From Candidatus Omnitrophota bacterium (lineage in GTDB: Bacteria; Omnitrophota; Gorgyraeia; Velamenicoccales; JABMQK01), in contig JAQTPJ010000026.1 in the NCBI GenBank assembly GCA_028712915.1, forward strand, positions 1 through 8,537: DNA of 8,537 nucleotides. Direction: 5' to 3'. The notes beneath the pieces were generated by a model that was given only the letters and a program-made list of their open reading frames with translations, made no database searches and was not told where the DNA came from. Of the stretch, positions 1 to 6,126 are shown piece by piece (the stretch's first letter is position 1; every line of letters starts with the position of its first letter). A program made the translations under genes and the position numbers.

Positions 1-1
1 C

Positions 2-379
2 ACAGTAAAGGAATTGCTTATGTCAGCTGAATACATTCTGGCAGCAGGTAATTTCAATGTAATCCTATGCGAAAGAGGAATCCGCACATTCGAAGATGCA
101 ACACGCAATACTCTGGATATAAGCGCGGTCCCTGTGATAAAAAACCTTTCTCATCTGCCGGTGGTCGTGGATCCAAGCCATGCCTCTGGAAAATGGGGAC
201 TAGTTTCGCCGCTGGCTAAAGCAGCAGTGGCAGTAGGGGCTGATGGCTTACTTATAGAAGTTCATAGCAAGCCTGAAGAGGCTTTATCCGACGGCAGCCA
301 GTCGCTGATACCGCAGCGTTTTGCTGACTTAATAAAAGAATTAAAAATACTGGCAAAAGCAGTAGGAAGGGATATTTAA
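2..379 (+). CDS. aroF: 3-deoxy-7-phosphoheptulonate (DAHP) synthase, 3' end only
   Basis: C-terminal ~125 residues of a type I-beta DAHP synthase, the cytosolic enzyme that condenses phosphoenolpyruvate with erythrose 4-phosphate in the first shikimate step. The reading frame is open to the left edge, so the start lies outside the window; the TTG at 14 is internal. Seen in the sequence: CERGIRTFE, then DPSHASGKW, then IEVH and LSDG. In the Thermotoga enzyme the metal ligands His272, Glu298 and Asp309 are spaced 26 and 11 residues apart. The His of DPSH, the Glu of IEVH and the Asp of LSDG here have exactly those spacings, so the metal site looks intact. No ACT domain follows the barrel; whether an N-terminal ferredoxin-like regulatory domain exists cannot be seen. 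The stop overlaps the tyrA start by one base (TAATG), which fits translational coupling in an aromatic amino-acid operon. Family assignment is very secure. Confidence 0.95.
   Translation, partial: TVKELLMSAEYILAAGNFNVILCERGIRTFEDATRNTLDISAVPVIKNLSHLPVVVDPSHASGKWGLVSPLAKAAVAVGADGLLIEVHSKPEEALSDGSQSLIPQRFADLIKELKILAKAVGRDI
364..371 (+). promoter_or_regulatory. Ribosome binding site for tyrA inside the aroF 3' end
   Basis: The purine-rich AGGAAGGG lies seven bases before the tyrA ATG at 379, inside the last codons of aroF. It supports that ATG as the start and coupling of tyrA to aroF translation. Confidence 0.5.
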
Positions 380-1209
380 TGCCTTTGTTTAACCGTATAA
401 CTATAATCGGCGTAGGCTTAATCGGCGGCTCTTTAGCCAAAGATATCAAGAAGAAAAAACTCTGCAATAAACTTGCGGGATTTTTCAGGAATAAGCATAA
501 ATTAAATAAGGCAATAAGAGAAAAAATAGTCGATATTGGCTGTTCAGACCTGAAGGAATCAATAAAAAATAGCGACTTGGTTATACTCGCCCTGCCGATC
601 AACCATATAATAAGAACCATGTTTGAGATAAAAAAAATAGCTGACAGCAAAACCATAATTATGGATGTGGGCAGCACAAAAAACAAAATAGCGCAGGTAG
701 CAGATAAGCTGGGGTTGAATTTCGTCGGCACGCATCCTTTGGCGGGCTCTGAGAAAAAAGGCATTGATTTTAGCGCAGAGCGGCTTTTTGATAATTCCAA
801 GGTTATAATTACGCCCACCAAGAAAACAAATAAAAAAGCGATACGCAAAGTCAAGACCCTGTGGGAAAAATTAAACGCAAACGTTATCACGCTCTCTCCG
901 CAGCAGCACGACAAAATTATTTCCTTTACAAGCCATCTGCCGCATTTGGTTTCTTTCTCCCTGATTAATTCAATCCCGCAAAAGTTCTTGCCTTTTGGCG
1001 CATCAGGGCTAAAAGACACCACCCGTATTGCCTTGTCTGACGCAGAGATTTGGTCTGACATTTTCCTGAACAACAAAGAATTACTAAAATCTCTTGATGC
1101 CCTACGAAAAGAATTAGGGGAAATGGCTAGATTGATAAAAACCAATAAAAGAAATAACCTTATCCAAAATATAAACAAAGCTAGAAATAAAAGAAAAAGT
1201 ATAGAATAA
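379..1209 (+). CDS. tyrA: Prephenate (or arogenate) dehydrogenase
   Basis: TyrA oxidatively decarboxylates prephenate to 4-hydroxyphenylpyruvate with NAD(P)+, or arogenate to tyrosine, in the cytosol. The 276-residue protein has an N-terminal Rossmann domain with the dinucleotide motif GVGLIGGSLA (residues 11-20), a conserved DVGSTK at 96-101 and the catalytic-region GTHPLAGSE at 117-125, where His119 corresponds to the family's catalytic histidine. The helical C-terminal dimerisation domain carries SHLPHL at 185-190 and LKDTTRIA at 211-218. Length matches minimal TyrA proteins with no fused chorismate mutase or ACT domain, so feedback control by tyrosine through ACT is not expected. The last ~25 residues are lysine- and arginine-rich and look like a disordered tail. 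It follows aroF directly, and the two act in the same pathway. Whether the substrate is prephenate or arogenate cannot be read from sequence alone. Confidence 0.95.
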   Translation: MPLFNRITIIGVGLIGGSLAKDIKKKKLCNKLAGFFRNKHKLNKAIREKIVDIGCSDLKESIKNSDLVILALPINHIIRTMFEIKKIADSKTIIMDVGSTKNKIAQVADKLGLNFVGTHPLAGSEKKGIDFSAERLFDNSKVIITPTKKTNKKAIRKVKTLWEKLNANVITLSPQQHDKIISFTSHLPHLVSFSLINSIPQKFLPFGASGLKDTTRIALSDAEIWSDIFLNNKELLKSLDALRKELGEMARLIKTNKRNNLIQNINKARNKRKSIE

Positions 1210-1217
1210 AACCCTTA

Positions 1218-1946
1218 ATGGTTAATAATAAATCTCGTTCCCGCATAAAGTCACTCCGTGGGACTCAAAATAAAGAGAATCAATCCCCAAAAATAATTGT
1301 GGCTATTGATGGGCCGGCTGGCGCAGGAAAAAGCACTGTGGCTAAGCTAGTGGCCAAAAAGCTAGGTTTTTTCTATATTGATACCGGAGCTTTATACCGC
1401 GCATTGACATTGAAAGCAAAAAGGAGAAAACTCAACCTTAACGATGAAAAACTAATCATTGGCCTGCTTAAAAATACGCGGATAGAACTCGCTTATAAAA
1501 ATAATAAACTAAAAGTATCTTTGGATAAAGAAGACATCACCCAAGAAATACGCAAGCCCTATATCAGCTATGGCGTATCAGATGTGGCCAAGATAAAAGG
1601 GGTCAGGCAAATAATGACCGAGATACAAAGAAACCTTGCCCAAGGCAATAATTGCGTCCTGGAAGGAAGGGATATAGGCACGATTATTTTCCCTAACGCA
1701 AAATATAAATTCTATCTGGACGCTGACTTTAAAGAAAGAGTATTGAGGAGATTTAAGGAATTAAAAGAAAATAACGAGAATATAGATTTGCAGGCCGTAG
1801 AAAAAGACCTCGCCACAAGAGACAACATCGACTCCACCAGAAAAATTGCCCCCTTAAAGAAAGCCAAAGACGCTATACGCGTCGATACGACTAATTTATC
1901 TATAAACGAAGTCGTCGATAAAATAACCTCATGGATAAAGCCCTAA
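1218..1946 (+). CDS. cmk: Cytidylate kinase (CMP/dCMP kinase)
   Basis: Cytosolic kinase that phosphorylates CMP and dCMP with ATP. The P-loop GPAGAGKST is at residues 32-40, followed by DTGALYRA (55-62), EGRDIGTIIFP (149-159) and the CMP-binding and lid segment RDNIDSTRKIAPL (201-213) ending in the conserved VDTT (222-225). All expected catalytic regions are present. Oddity: Cmk proteins usually begin a few residues before the P-loop, whereas the ATG at 1218 gives about 24 extra polar, basic residues. No clear Shine-Dalgarno precedes that ATG. A GTG at 1299 would instead start the protein right at the conserved AIDGPAG core, so the start is uncertain. The extension contains an imperfect palindrome at 1249-1265. 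The gene begins 8 bases after tyrA and its 3' end overlaps lepA by 16 bases. In many bacteria aroA and cmk adjoin tyrA; aroA is not between them here. Confidence 0.93.
   Translation: MVNNKSRSRIKSLRGTQNKENQSPKIIVAIDGPAGAGKSTVAKLVAKKLGFFYIDTGALYRALTLKAKRRKLNLNDEKLIIGLLKNTRIELAYKNNKLKVSLDKEDITQEIRKPYISYGVSDVAKIKGVRQIMTEIQRNLAQGNNCVLEGRDIGTIIFPNAKYKFYLDADFKERVLRRFKELKENNENIDLQAVEKDLATRDNIDSTRKIAPLKKAKDAIRVDTTNLSINEVVDKITSWIKP
1249..1265. repeat. Imperfect palindrome in the cmk 5' extension
   Basis: AGTCACTCCGTGGGACT is two bases short of a perfect dyad in which the left arm would read AGTCCCAC opposite GTGGGACT around a TCC loop. It falls in the part of cmk that codes for the non-conserved N-terminal extension. 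It could be a decayed small palindromic element or chance; one copy is visible in the window. Confidence 0.3.
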
Positions 1947-3724
1947 TCAGGAATTTCTGCATCATAGCCCATATTGACCACGGGAAATCCACGCTGGCAG
2001 ACAGATTGCTGTTGCATACAGGAGCTATTGACGAACGCCACTTCAGAAACCAACTTCTGGATGATATGGATCTGGAGAGGGAACGCGGCATCACCATAAA
2101 ATCATCGGCCGTAAGGATAAACTATACTGCCAGCGACAACAAAGAATACGTACTTAATCTTATCGACACCCCCGGGCACGTAGATTTTTCTTATGAAGTA
2201 GCCAAGGCCTTGGCCGCCTGCGAAGGCGCCCTGCTTGTAGTTGACGCCGCGCAGGGAATAGAAGCGCAAACACTGGCAAATTTCTACCTGGCGAAAGAAC
2301 AAAACTTAACAATAATTCCCGTAATTAATAAAATTGACCTCAATAACGCGCAGATTGACAGGGTCACAGAACAGATATGCGACGTGCTTAATTTTGAGGA
2401 AAAAGACATAGTGTTTGCCTCGGCAAAAGAAGGGATAGGAATCAAAGATGTATTAGAAAAAATTATAAGTATTATTCCGCCCCCAAAAGGAAACGACGAC
2501 AATCCCCTGCAATCGCTCATATTCGATTCAGTCTTTGACATCTTTAAAGGCGTAATGATCTACATCCGTAATTTTAACGGCGTCATAAAAGCCAATTCGG
2601 AAATAAAAATGCTAAACGCCTCAAAAACATATAAAGTCGAAGAAGTAGGGATGTTTAGGCCGGAAAGGGTAAAGGTTTCTGAAATCGGAGCAGGGGAAGT
2701 TGGTTACTTCACCGCTAATATGAGAGACGCCAAAGAAGTCGTCATCGGCGATACCGTTACAAACGTAGAAAACCCTACGACTGAGGCATTGCCAGGATAC
2801 AAAAAGATAAAACCGCTGGTTTTCTGCGGGATGTACCCTGTAAATGCCATGGATTTCACCCGTTTAAAAGACGCAATGGAAAAATTGACTCTCAACGATT
2901 CATCTTTTGTGTTTGAGCCAGAATCTTCACAATCATTTGGCTATGGTTTCCGCTGCGGATTCCTGGGGCTGCTGCACATGGAAATTATCCAGGAAAGGCT
3001 GGAAAGAGAATACGACCTTAACCTCATGATTACGACGCCAAACGTCGTATATAAAGTAAAGAAAAGAAACGGCGAGGAAATCGAAGTAGACAATCCCGCT
3101 AAACTGCCGCCGCCTAATGAAATCGACGAAGTAAAAGAACCCTACATACAAGCCTTTATCATTATTCCCGTAGATTCGCTGGAGACGACCTGCGAATTAG
3201 CAAAAGAAAAAAGAGGCACGTTTATAACGCAGGAGTTTTTAGGGCAGGACAGGATAAAAATTATCTTTAATTTACCCTTGGCGGAAGTCATTGTGGACTT
3301 CTACGATAAAATAAAATCTATAACCCGCGGCTATGGTTCATTGGATTACGAATTGCTTGATTACCGACCCACTAAACTGGTAAAATTAGATATATTGCTG
3401 AATGGAAAACTATGCGACGCATTCTCATGCCTTATCTACAAAGATAAGGCTCAAACTAAAGGCAGGTTACTCGCTACGAAACTAAGAGAATTGATACCTC
3501 GGCAGCTATTTGAAGTGAATATCCAGGCTGCTATCGGTTCACAGGTTATCGCTGCGGAAAGAATCAGGTCGGTAAGCAAAGATGTAACCGCTAAATGTTA
3601 CGGCGGCGACATCACAAGAAAACGCAAACTCTGGGAAAAACAAAAGAAAGGTAAAAAACGGCTAAAACAATTCGGGCAAGTGCAAATCCCGCAAGAGGCC
3701 TTTCTGACAGTATTAAAAATCTGA
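1931..3724 (+). CDS. lepA: Elongation factor 4 (LepA), ribosome-associated GTPase
   Basis: LepA/EF4 is a translational GTPase related to EF-G that binds the ribosome and affects initiation, back-translocation or stalled complexes. The 597-residue length is normal for the family (~600). GTPase motifs are complete: G1 AHIDHGKST (13-21), G2 around RGITIKSSAV (52-61), G3 DTPGHVDF (79-86), G4 NKID (133-136) and G5 SAK (164-166). LepA-specific C-terminal features follow: ELIPRQLFEVNIQAAIGS, then AKCYGGDITRKRKL with the basic linker and IPQEAFL near the end. This C-terminal domain separates LepA from EF-G and TypA. The ATG at 1931 lies inside the last codons of cmk with no obvious Shine-Dalgarno, and starts directly with the conserved IRNFCIIAHIDHGK region, so I trust it. 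Translation probably depends on re-initiation or coupling to cmk. Confidence 0.97.
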   Translation: MDKALIRNFCIIAHIDHGKSTLADRLLLHTGAIDERHFRNQLLDDMDLERERGITIKSSAVRINYTASDNKEYVLNLIDTPGHVDFSYEVAKALAACEGALLVVDAAQGIEAQTLANFYLAKEQNLTIIPVINKIDLNNAQIDRVTEQICDVLNFEEKDIVFASAKEGIGIKDVLEKIISIIPPPKGNDDNPLQSLIFDSVFDIFKGVMIYIRNFNGVIKANSEIKMLNASKTYKVEEVGMFRPERVKVSEIGAGEVGYFTANMRDAKEVVIGDTVTNVENPTTEALPGYKKIKPLVFCGMYPVNAMDFTRLKDAMEKLTLNDSSFVFEPESSQSFGYGFRCGFLGLLHMEIIQERLEREYDLNLMITTPNVVYKVKKRNGEEIEVDNPAKLPPPNEIDEVKEPYIQAFIIIPVDSLETTCELAKEKRGTFITQEFLGQDRIKIIFNLPLAEVIVDFYDKIKSITRGYGSLDYELLDYRPTKLVKLDILLNGKLCDAFSCLIYKDKAQTKGRLLATKLRELIPRQLFEVNIQAAIGSQVIAAERIRSVSKDVTAKCYGGDITRKRKLWEKQKKGKKRLKQFGQVQIPQEAFLTVLKI

Positions 3725-3726
3725 GG
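3723..3726 (+). promoter_or_regulatory. Ribosome binding site deciding the lepB start
   Basis: GAGG, part of GAGGTG, overlaps the lepA stop and sits five bases before the ATG at 3732. The competing GTG at 3726 overlaps this motif and has no Shine-Dalgarno of its own, so the ATG is preferred. Confidence 0.5.
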
Positions 3727-3731
3727 TGGCG

Positions 3732-4328
3732 ATGGGTTTAAAAATTAAAGAGTGGCTTAAAGACAAGTTACCGGAGATAAAAGAATGGGCCTCAACAATT
3801 ATCATAGCTACTTTGATAGCCCTGTTTATCAGGAGCTTTATAGTGCAGCCTTTCAAGATACCCACCGGCTCAATGCGCGAGACTTTAATCGAGGGAGACA
3901 GGATATTTGTTAACAGGTTTATCTATGGATTAAGGATTCCTTTTACTACCGTCAGATTTTTTAAATTTAATTATCCCAAAAGGGGAGACGTTATTGTCTT
4001 TAATTATCCCGAAGAGCCTAAAAGGGCTTTTATAAAACGCCTGATTGCCAAAGGCGGGGATGTGGTAGAGATAAGAGACGGGAAGATTTATGTGAATTCG
4101 CAGGAATTCGATCTTCCCTGTGTAAAAAATATCTACTACTATAACCGGGGCGACTACGGGCTTATCGGGCAAAAGATAGTCGTGCCAAAAAACTCTTATT
4201 ATGTATTGGGTGATAACAGCCGTTCCTCAAAGGACAGCAGGTTCTGGGGGTTTGTCGACGATAAATACCTGATCGGCCAAGCCTTCTTCGTATACTGGCC
4301 ATTAAACAGGATAAGGGTTGTAAAATGA
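3732..4328 (+). CDS. lepB: Signal peptidase I
   Basis: Membrane-anchored serine protease (family S26) that removes signal peptides from exported proteins on the outer face of the cytoplasmic membrane. Numbered from the ATG at 3732 (198 residues), one N-terminal membrane segment spans about residues 20-38. The catalytic Ser47 is in PTGSM and the general-base Lys102 is in AFIKRLIA. The conserved GDNSRSSKDSRFWG follows near residues 160-173. All the S26A boxes are recognisable, so the enzyme should be active. The length resembles short Gram-positive, chloroplast and PVC-type enzymes with one anchor, rather than the longer two-anchor E. coli LepB. An in-frame GTG at 3726 would add two residues. 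The gene follows lepA directly, a pairing (lepA-lepB) also known in E. coli, and overlaps pgsA by ATGA. Confidence 0.95.
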   Translation: MGLKIKEWLKDKLPEIKEWASTIIIATLIALFIRSFIVQPFKIPTGSMRETLIEGDRIFVNRFIYGLRIPFTTVRFFKFNYPKRGDVIVFNYPEEPKRAFIKRLIAKGGDVVEIRDGKIYVNSQEFDLPCVKNIYYYNRGDYGLIGQKIVVPKNSYYVLGDNSRSSKDSRFWGFVDDKYLIGQAFFVYWPLNRIRVVK

Positions 4329-4885
4329 ATTTCGCCAATAAAATAACAATCTTTCGCATCTTAAGCGTTCCTTTCTTTATAACTTCACTCGTTTACTATA
4401 ACCCTTCGAGAGACTACTTGAGGGTTATCGCCTTGGCCATATTCATACTAGCTGTAATCTCTGACGCCATAGACGGCTATATCGCCAGGTCGAGAAACCA
4501 GAAAACACAGGCAGGCGCGATTTTAGACCCGCTTGCCGATAAGATTCTTTTAATTACGGCCTTTATCTTTCTTTATATCATCAGTAATCAATATTTCGAC
4601 ACAAAGCTTCCTTTGTGGGTGGTGCTTATAGTTATCTTCAGAGACGCAATTCTGTTGTCTGGCGGCGGGATAATTATCCTTGCCAATCAGGAGAATAAAA
4701 TCTCGCCAACGTGGTGGGGAAAAATCTCCACGTTCTTTCAGATGATAACGATTATATTCCTGCTGCTAAAATCGCACTTGAGTTTCTACCTCTGGAATAC
4801 CGCCATAATATTTACAGTAGTATCGGGAGTCGATTATTTAAGAAAAGGCATTGTAATGTTTAATACGCCACTCCATCGCAAATGA
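4325..4885 (+). CDS. pgsA: CDP-diacylglycerol--glycerol-3-phosphate 3-phosphatidyltransferase
   Basis: Integral membrane enzyme that joins CDP-diacylglycerol and glycerol 3-phosphate to form phosphatidylglycerophosphate, the precursor of phosphatidylglycerol. The 186-residue protein carries the complete CDP-alcohol phosphatidyltransferase signature DGx2ARx8Gx3Dx3D at residues 50-72, with the four metal-binding aspartates at 47, 50, 68 and 72. N-terminal NKITIFRI and the later WWGKISTFFQ (130-139) match PgsA better than other head-group transferases. Hydrophobic stretches near 9-25, 34-47, 75-87, 97-120, 138-148 and 155-168 suggest about six membrane helices. It overlaps lepB and plsY by four bases each (ATGA), and the PlsY neighbour supports a phospholipid role. 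A relative using another alcohol is possible but less likely. Confidence 0.9.
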   Translation: MNFANKITIFRILSVPFFITSLVYYNPSRDYLRVIALAIFILAVISDAIDGYIARSRNQKTQAGAILDPLADKILLITAFIFLYIISNQYFDTKLPLWVVLIVIFRDAILLSGGGIIILANQENKISPTWWGKISTFFQMITIIFLLLKSHLSFYLWNTAIIFTVVSGVDYLRKGIVMFNTPLHRK

Positions 4886-5526
4886 ATATTATAACAGCCC
4901 TATTATCAAGCTATATTATAGGTTCTATACCTTTTGCGTTCCTTTTGGCAAAGTTCCTGAAAAACACCGACCTGCGTAAAGTCGGTTCAGGCAATATAGG
5001 CGCGACTAATTTAGCCAGGGCATTAGGGTATAAAATCGGCTCTATAGGTTTACTGTTAGATGTTGCCAAAGGTATTATACCCGTTGTCTATCTTGCCAAC
5101 TTCACGCAACAACCGCCGGGCATATCGCAAGATTCATTAAGGCTTATCCTTGGCCTTGCCAGCATATGCGGGCACAACTGGACAATATTCCTCAATTTTA
5201 AAGGAGGCAAAGGCATAGCCACAAGCTTAGGCGTGTTAATAGGGCTATCCCTGAAGAATATTTTAATCGCCAAAGCTGTATTTATATTAGGGCTTATCTG
5301 GTTTATAACTTTATTTATCTGGGGCTATGTCTCTTTGGCATCTATCATAGTCAGCCTTTCCTTGCCTGTGTTTTTTTATATCTTTAAGCTGGATAAAACC
5401 CTTATATGCTTTAGCATAATCATATCTATATTTGCGATATTACGTCATAAATCAAATATCCGCAGGCTGTTACAGCATAAAGAAAACCGCTTTAACATAA
5501 AGTCAAAAATCCCCTTCTTTAAATAA
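4882..5526 (+). CDS. plsY: Acyl-phosphate:glycerol-3-phosphate acyltransferase
   Basis: Polytopic membrane acyltransferase that transfers an acyl group from acyl-phosphate to the sn-1 position of glycerol 3-phosphate, giving lysophosphatidate, the first committed step of phospholipid synthesis. The three PlsY motifs are visible: SGNIGATN (36-43), GHNWTIFLNFKGGKGIAT (97-114) with the glycine-rich phosphate loop, and HKSNIRRLLQHKENRF (189-204) near the C-terminus. Hydrophobic segments cover most of the remainder, fitting a multi-pass protein. The 214-residue length is usual (about 190-220). It is normally partnered by PlsX, which is not in this window. The start overlaps pgsA by ATGA without a Shine-Dalgarno, so it is probably translated by re-initiation. 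It is the last gene of the compact run; a gap of 159 bases precedes the next well-supported start. Confidence 0.95.
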   Translation: MNIITALLSSYIIGSIPFAFLLAKFLKNTDLRKVGSGNIGATNLARALGYKIGSIGLLLDVAKGIIPVVYLANFTQQPPGISQDSLRLILGLASICGHNWTIFLNFKGGKGIATSLGVLIGLSLKNILIAKAVFILGLIWFITLFIWGYVSLASIIVSLSLPVFFYIFKLDKTLICFSIIISIFAILRHKSNIRRLLQHKENRFNIKSKIPFFK

Positions 5527-5540
5527 GAAAGCGCTTCCTT
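5525..5540. repeat. Short dyad at the plsY stop
   Basis: AAGaAAGCGCTTcCTT is a 16-base inverted repeat with one A/C mismatch, starting within the plsY stop codon. The stem would close on a GCGC loop, and no run of T follows, so it is not a convincing intrinsic terminator. It could be a protein-binding dyad, an mRNA 3'-end stem or chance. Confidence 0.25.
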
Positions 5541-5557
5541 AAAATCTTCGTAACTCC

Positions 5558-5586
5558 TTGTTTCTACATAAGTTGTGTGTTATATT
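5558..5586 (+). promoter_or_regulatory. Candidate sigma-70-type promoter for the orphan gene
   Basis: TTGTTT (5558-5563) and TATATT (5581-5586) are separated by 17 bases. The -10 matches five of six consensus positions, while the -35 matches three. Transcription would start near 5592-5594, giving a leader of about 90 bases before the start at 5686. The upstream GTG at 5575 lies between the two boxes and so would not be in this transcript. Confidence 0.4.
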
Positions 5587-5592
5587 TTCTTT

Positions 5593-5685
5593 GAACAGGA
5601 GGATTCCCAAAAGGAGAAGCCGAATCGCCCAAAAAACAAAGGACAGTATGGCGGTCCGGCTTCCAAGGCCATTAAGGAGCTACGG
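5593..5685 (+). promoter_or_regulatory. Structured 5' leader of the orphan gene
   Basis: Between the predicted transcription start and the start codon the RNA can form a long hairpin. GAAGCCG (5616-5622) pairs with CGGCTTC (5657-5663). After one A/C mismatch, ATCGCC (5624-5629) pairs with GGCGGT (5650-5655, one T-G wobble), leaving a 20-base A-rich loop (5630-5649). An alternative shorter stem pairs GGCTTC (5658-5663) with GGAGCT (5676-5681), with two wobbles, and would cover the ribosome binding site. The two stems share bases and exclude each other, an arrangement that could control translation. No known riboswitch class is recognised. The same stretch can also be read as in-frame protein sequence, so the regulatory reading is an inference. 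Confidence 0.3.
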
Positions 5686-5689
5686 ATGA
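5648..5689 (+). other. Possible 13-codon upstream ORF
   Basis: An ATG at 5648, preceded by AAAGGA in the hairpin loop, opens a 13-residue frame (MAVRLPRPLRSYG) whose TGA overlaps the next gene's ATG as ATGA. Translation of it would pass through the right arms of the leader hairpins. It may be a leader peptide, or a chance frame; only position and coupling support it. Confidence 0.2.
5674..5679 (+). promoter_or_regulatory. Strong ribosome binding site setting the orphan gene's start
   Basis: AAGGAG lies six bases before the ATG at 5686, among the best Shine-Dalgarno matches at a start codon in the window. It argues for the 108-residue protein rather than the 145-residue frame from the GTG at 5575. 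Confidence 0.6.
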
Positions 5690-6012
5690 GAGACTTGGTG
5701 TTTAAAAATTTAACCTCCAGGAATAAAACCAGAAGGATAATCCTGGCAAAAGAGACCATTGACGAAGAAGGCATCCTCACTAAAATACAAAAACACCTTA
5801 TTTATGATATACATGAGCTAAAAGAAGCCGCACCTCAGAACGAGAGTATAAAAAACGAGCTGTATATAACAAAGGAAAAAAATACCAAGCTAAAAATAGA
5901 ATCTTTCTTCATCAAGATGAGGAGCAGCGCTTATGTAAATTCTGACAATAGAATCTTCATGGTTAATTTTCTCCACTCGCTGAGGATAGACTTATCCGCC
6001 GTAGCCGTTTAA
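5686..6012 (+). CDS. Small protein of unknown function (108 residues)
   Basis: I do not recognise this protein. Starting at the ATG at 5686 it has 108 residues, no signal peptide, no membrane segment, no cysteine and no tryptophan. The N-terminal third is basic and charged (RNKTRR at 12-17), followed by a probable helix (residues 24-48), a lysine/glutamate-rich middle (residues 52-70) and a more hydrophobic end (residues 85-108). It looks cytosolic and could bind nucleic acid or a partner, but no motif proves this. The frame stays open upstream to a GTG at 5575; that longer version (145 residues) would begin inside a candidate promoter and lacks a Shine-Dalgarno. It stands alone between the phospholipid genes and the corrinoid gene, with its own promoter candidate and an unusual leader. 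If protein similarity extends before residue 1, the longer start would be right. Confidence 0.65.
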   Translation: MRDLVFKNLTSRNKTRRIILAKETIDEEGILTKIQKHLIYDIHELKEAAPQNESIKNELYITKEKNTKLKIESFFIKMRSSAYVNSDNRIFMVNFLHSLRIDLSAVAV

Positions 6013-6061
6013 TATAAAGCCGCCCCAAATCGTCTCATTCCCTGTAAACCTTATTAAAAAC

Positions 6062-6090
6062 TTGCTTCTGGCTTTTTGTTATGTTAGGAT
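6062..6090 (+). promoter_or_regulatory. Weak promoter candidate for the corrinoid/carbamoyl genes
   Basis: TTGCTT (6062-6067) and TAGGAT (6085-6090) are 17 bases apart, with TGT directly before the -10 box, as in extended -10 promoters. Matches are three and four of six, so the call rests mainly on spacing and on its place in a 114-base gap between genes. Confidence 0.3.
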
Positions 6091-6126
6091 AAGCACATTA
6101 AAAATCCGCTAACAATTTAAGTCAGA

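Noticed and set aside
252..1178. Long reverse-strand frame of 308 codons opposite aroF/tyrA
   Set aside because: It is a shadow of the strongly supported aroF and tyrA frames; the translation is low-complexity hydrophobic with no motif.
1210..1223. AACC/GGTT stem enclosing the cmk start codon
   Set aside because: Only four base pairs with a six-base loop; expected by chance in such sequence.
5593..5685. Known riboswitch classes (cyclic-di-GMP, cobalamin) in the leader
   Set aside because: Purine-rich pieces look vaguely similar, but the conserved core bases of those classes are not present in order.
6016..6077. AAAGCC ... GGCTTTTT as a terminator after the orphan gene
   Set aside because: Six pairs separated by a 48-base loop would not form an efficient intrinsic terminator, and it overlaps the promoter candidate.
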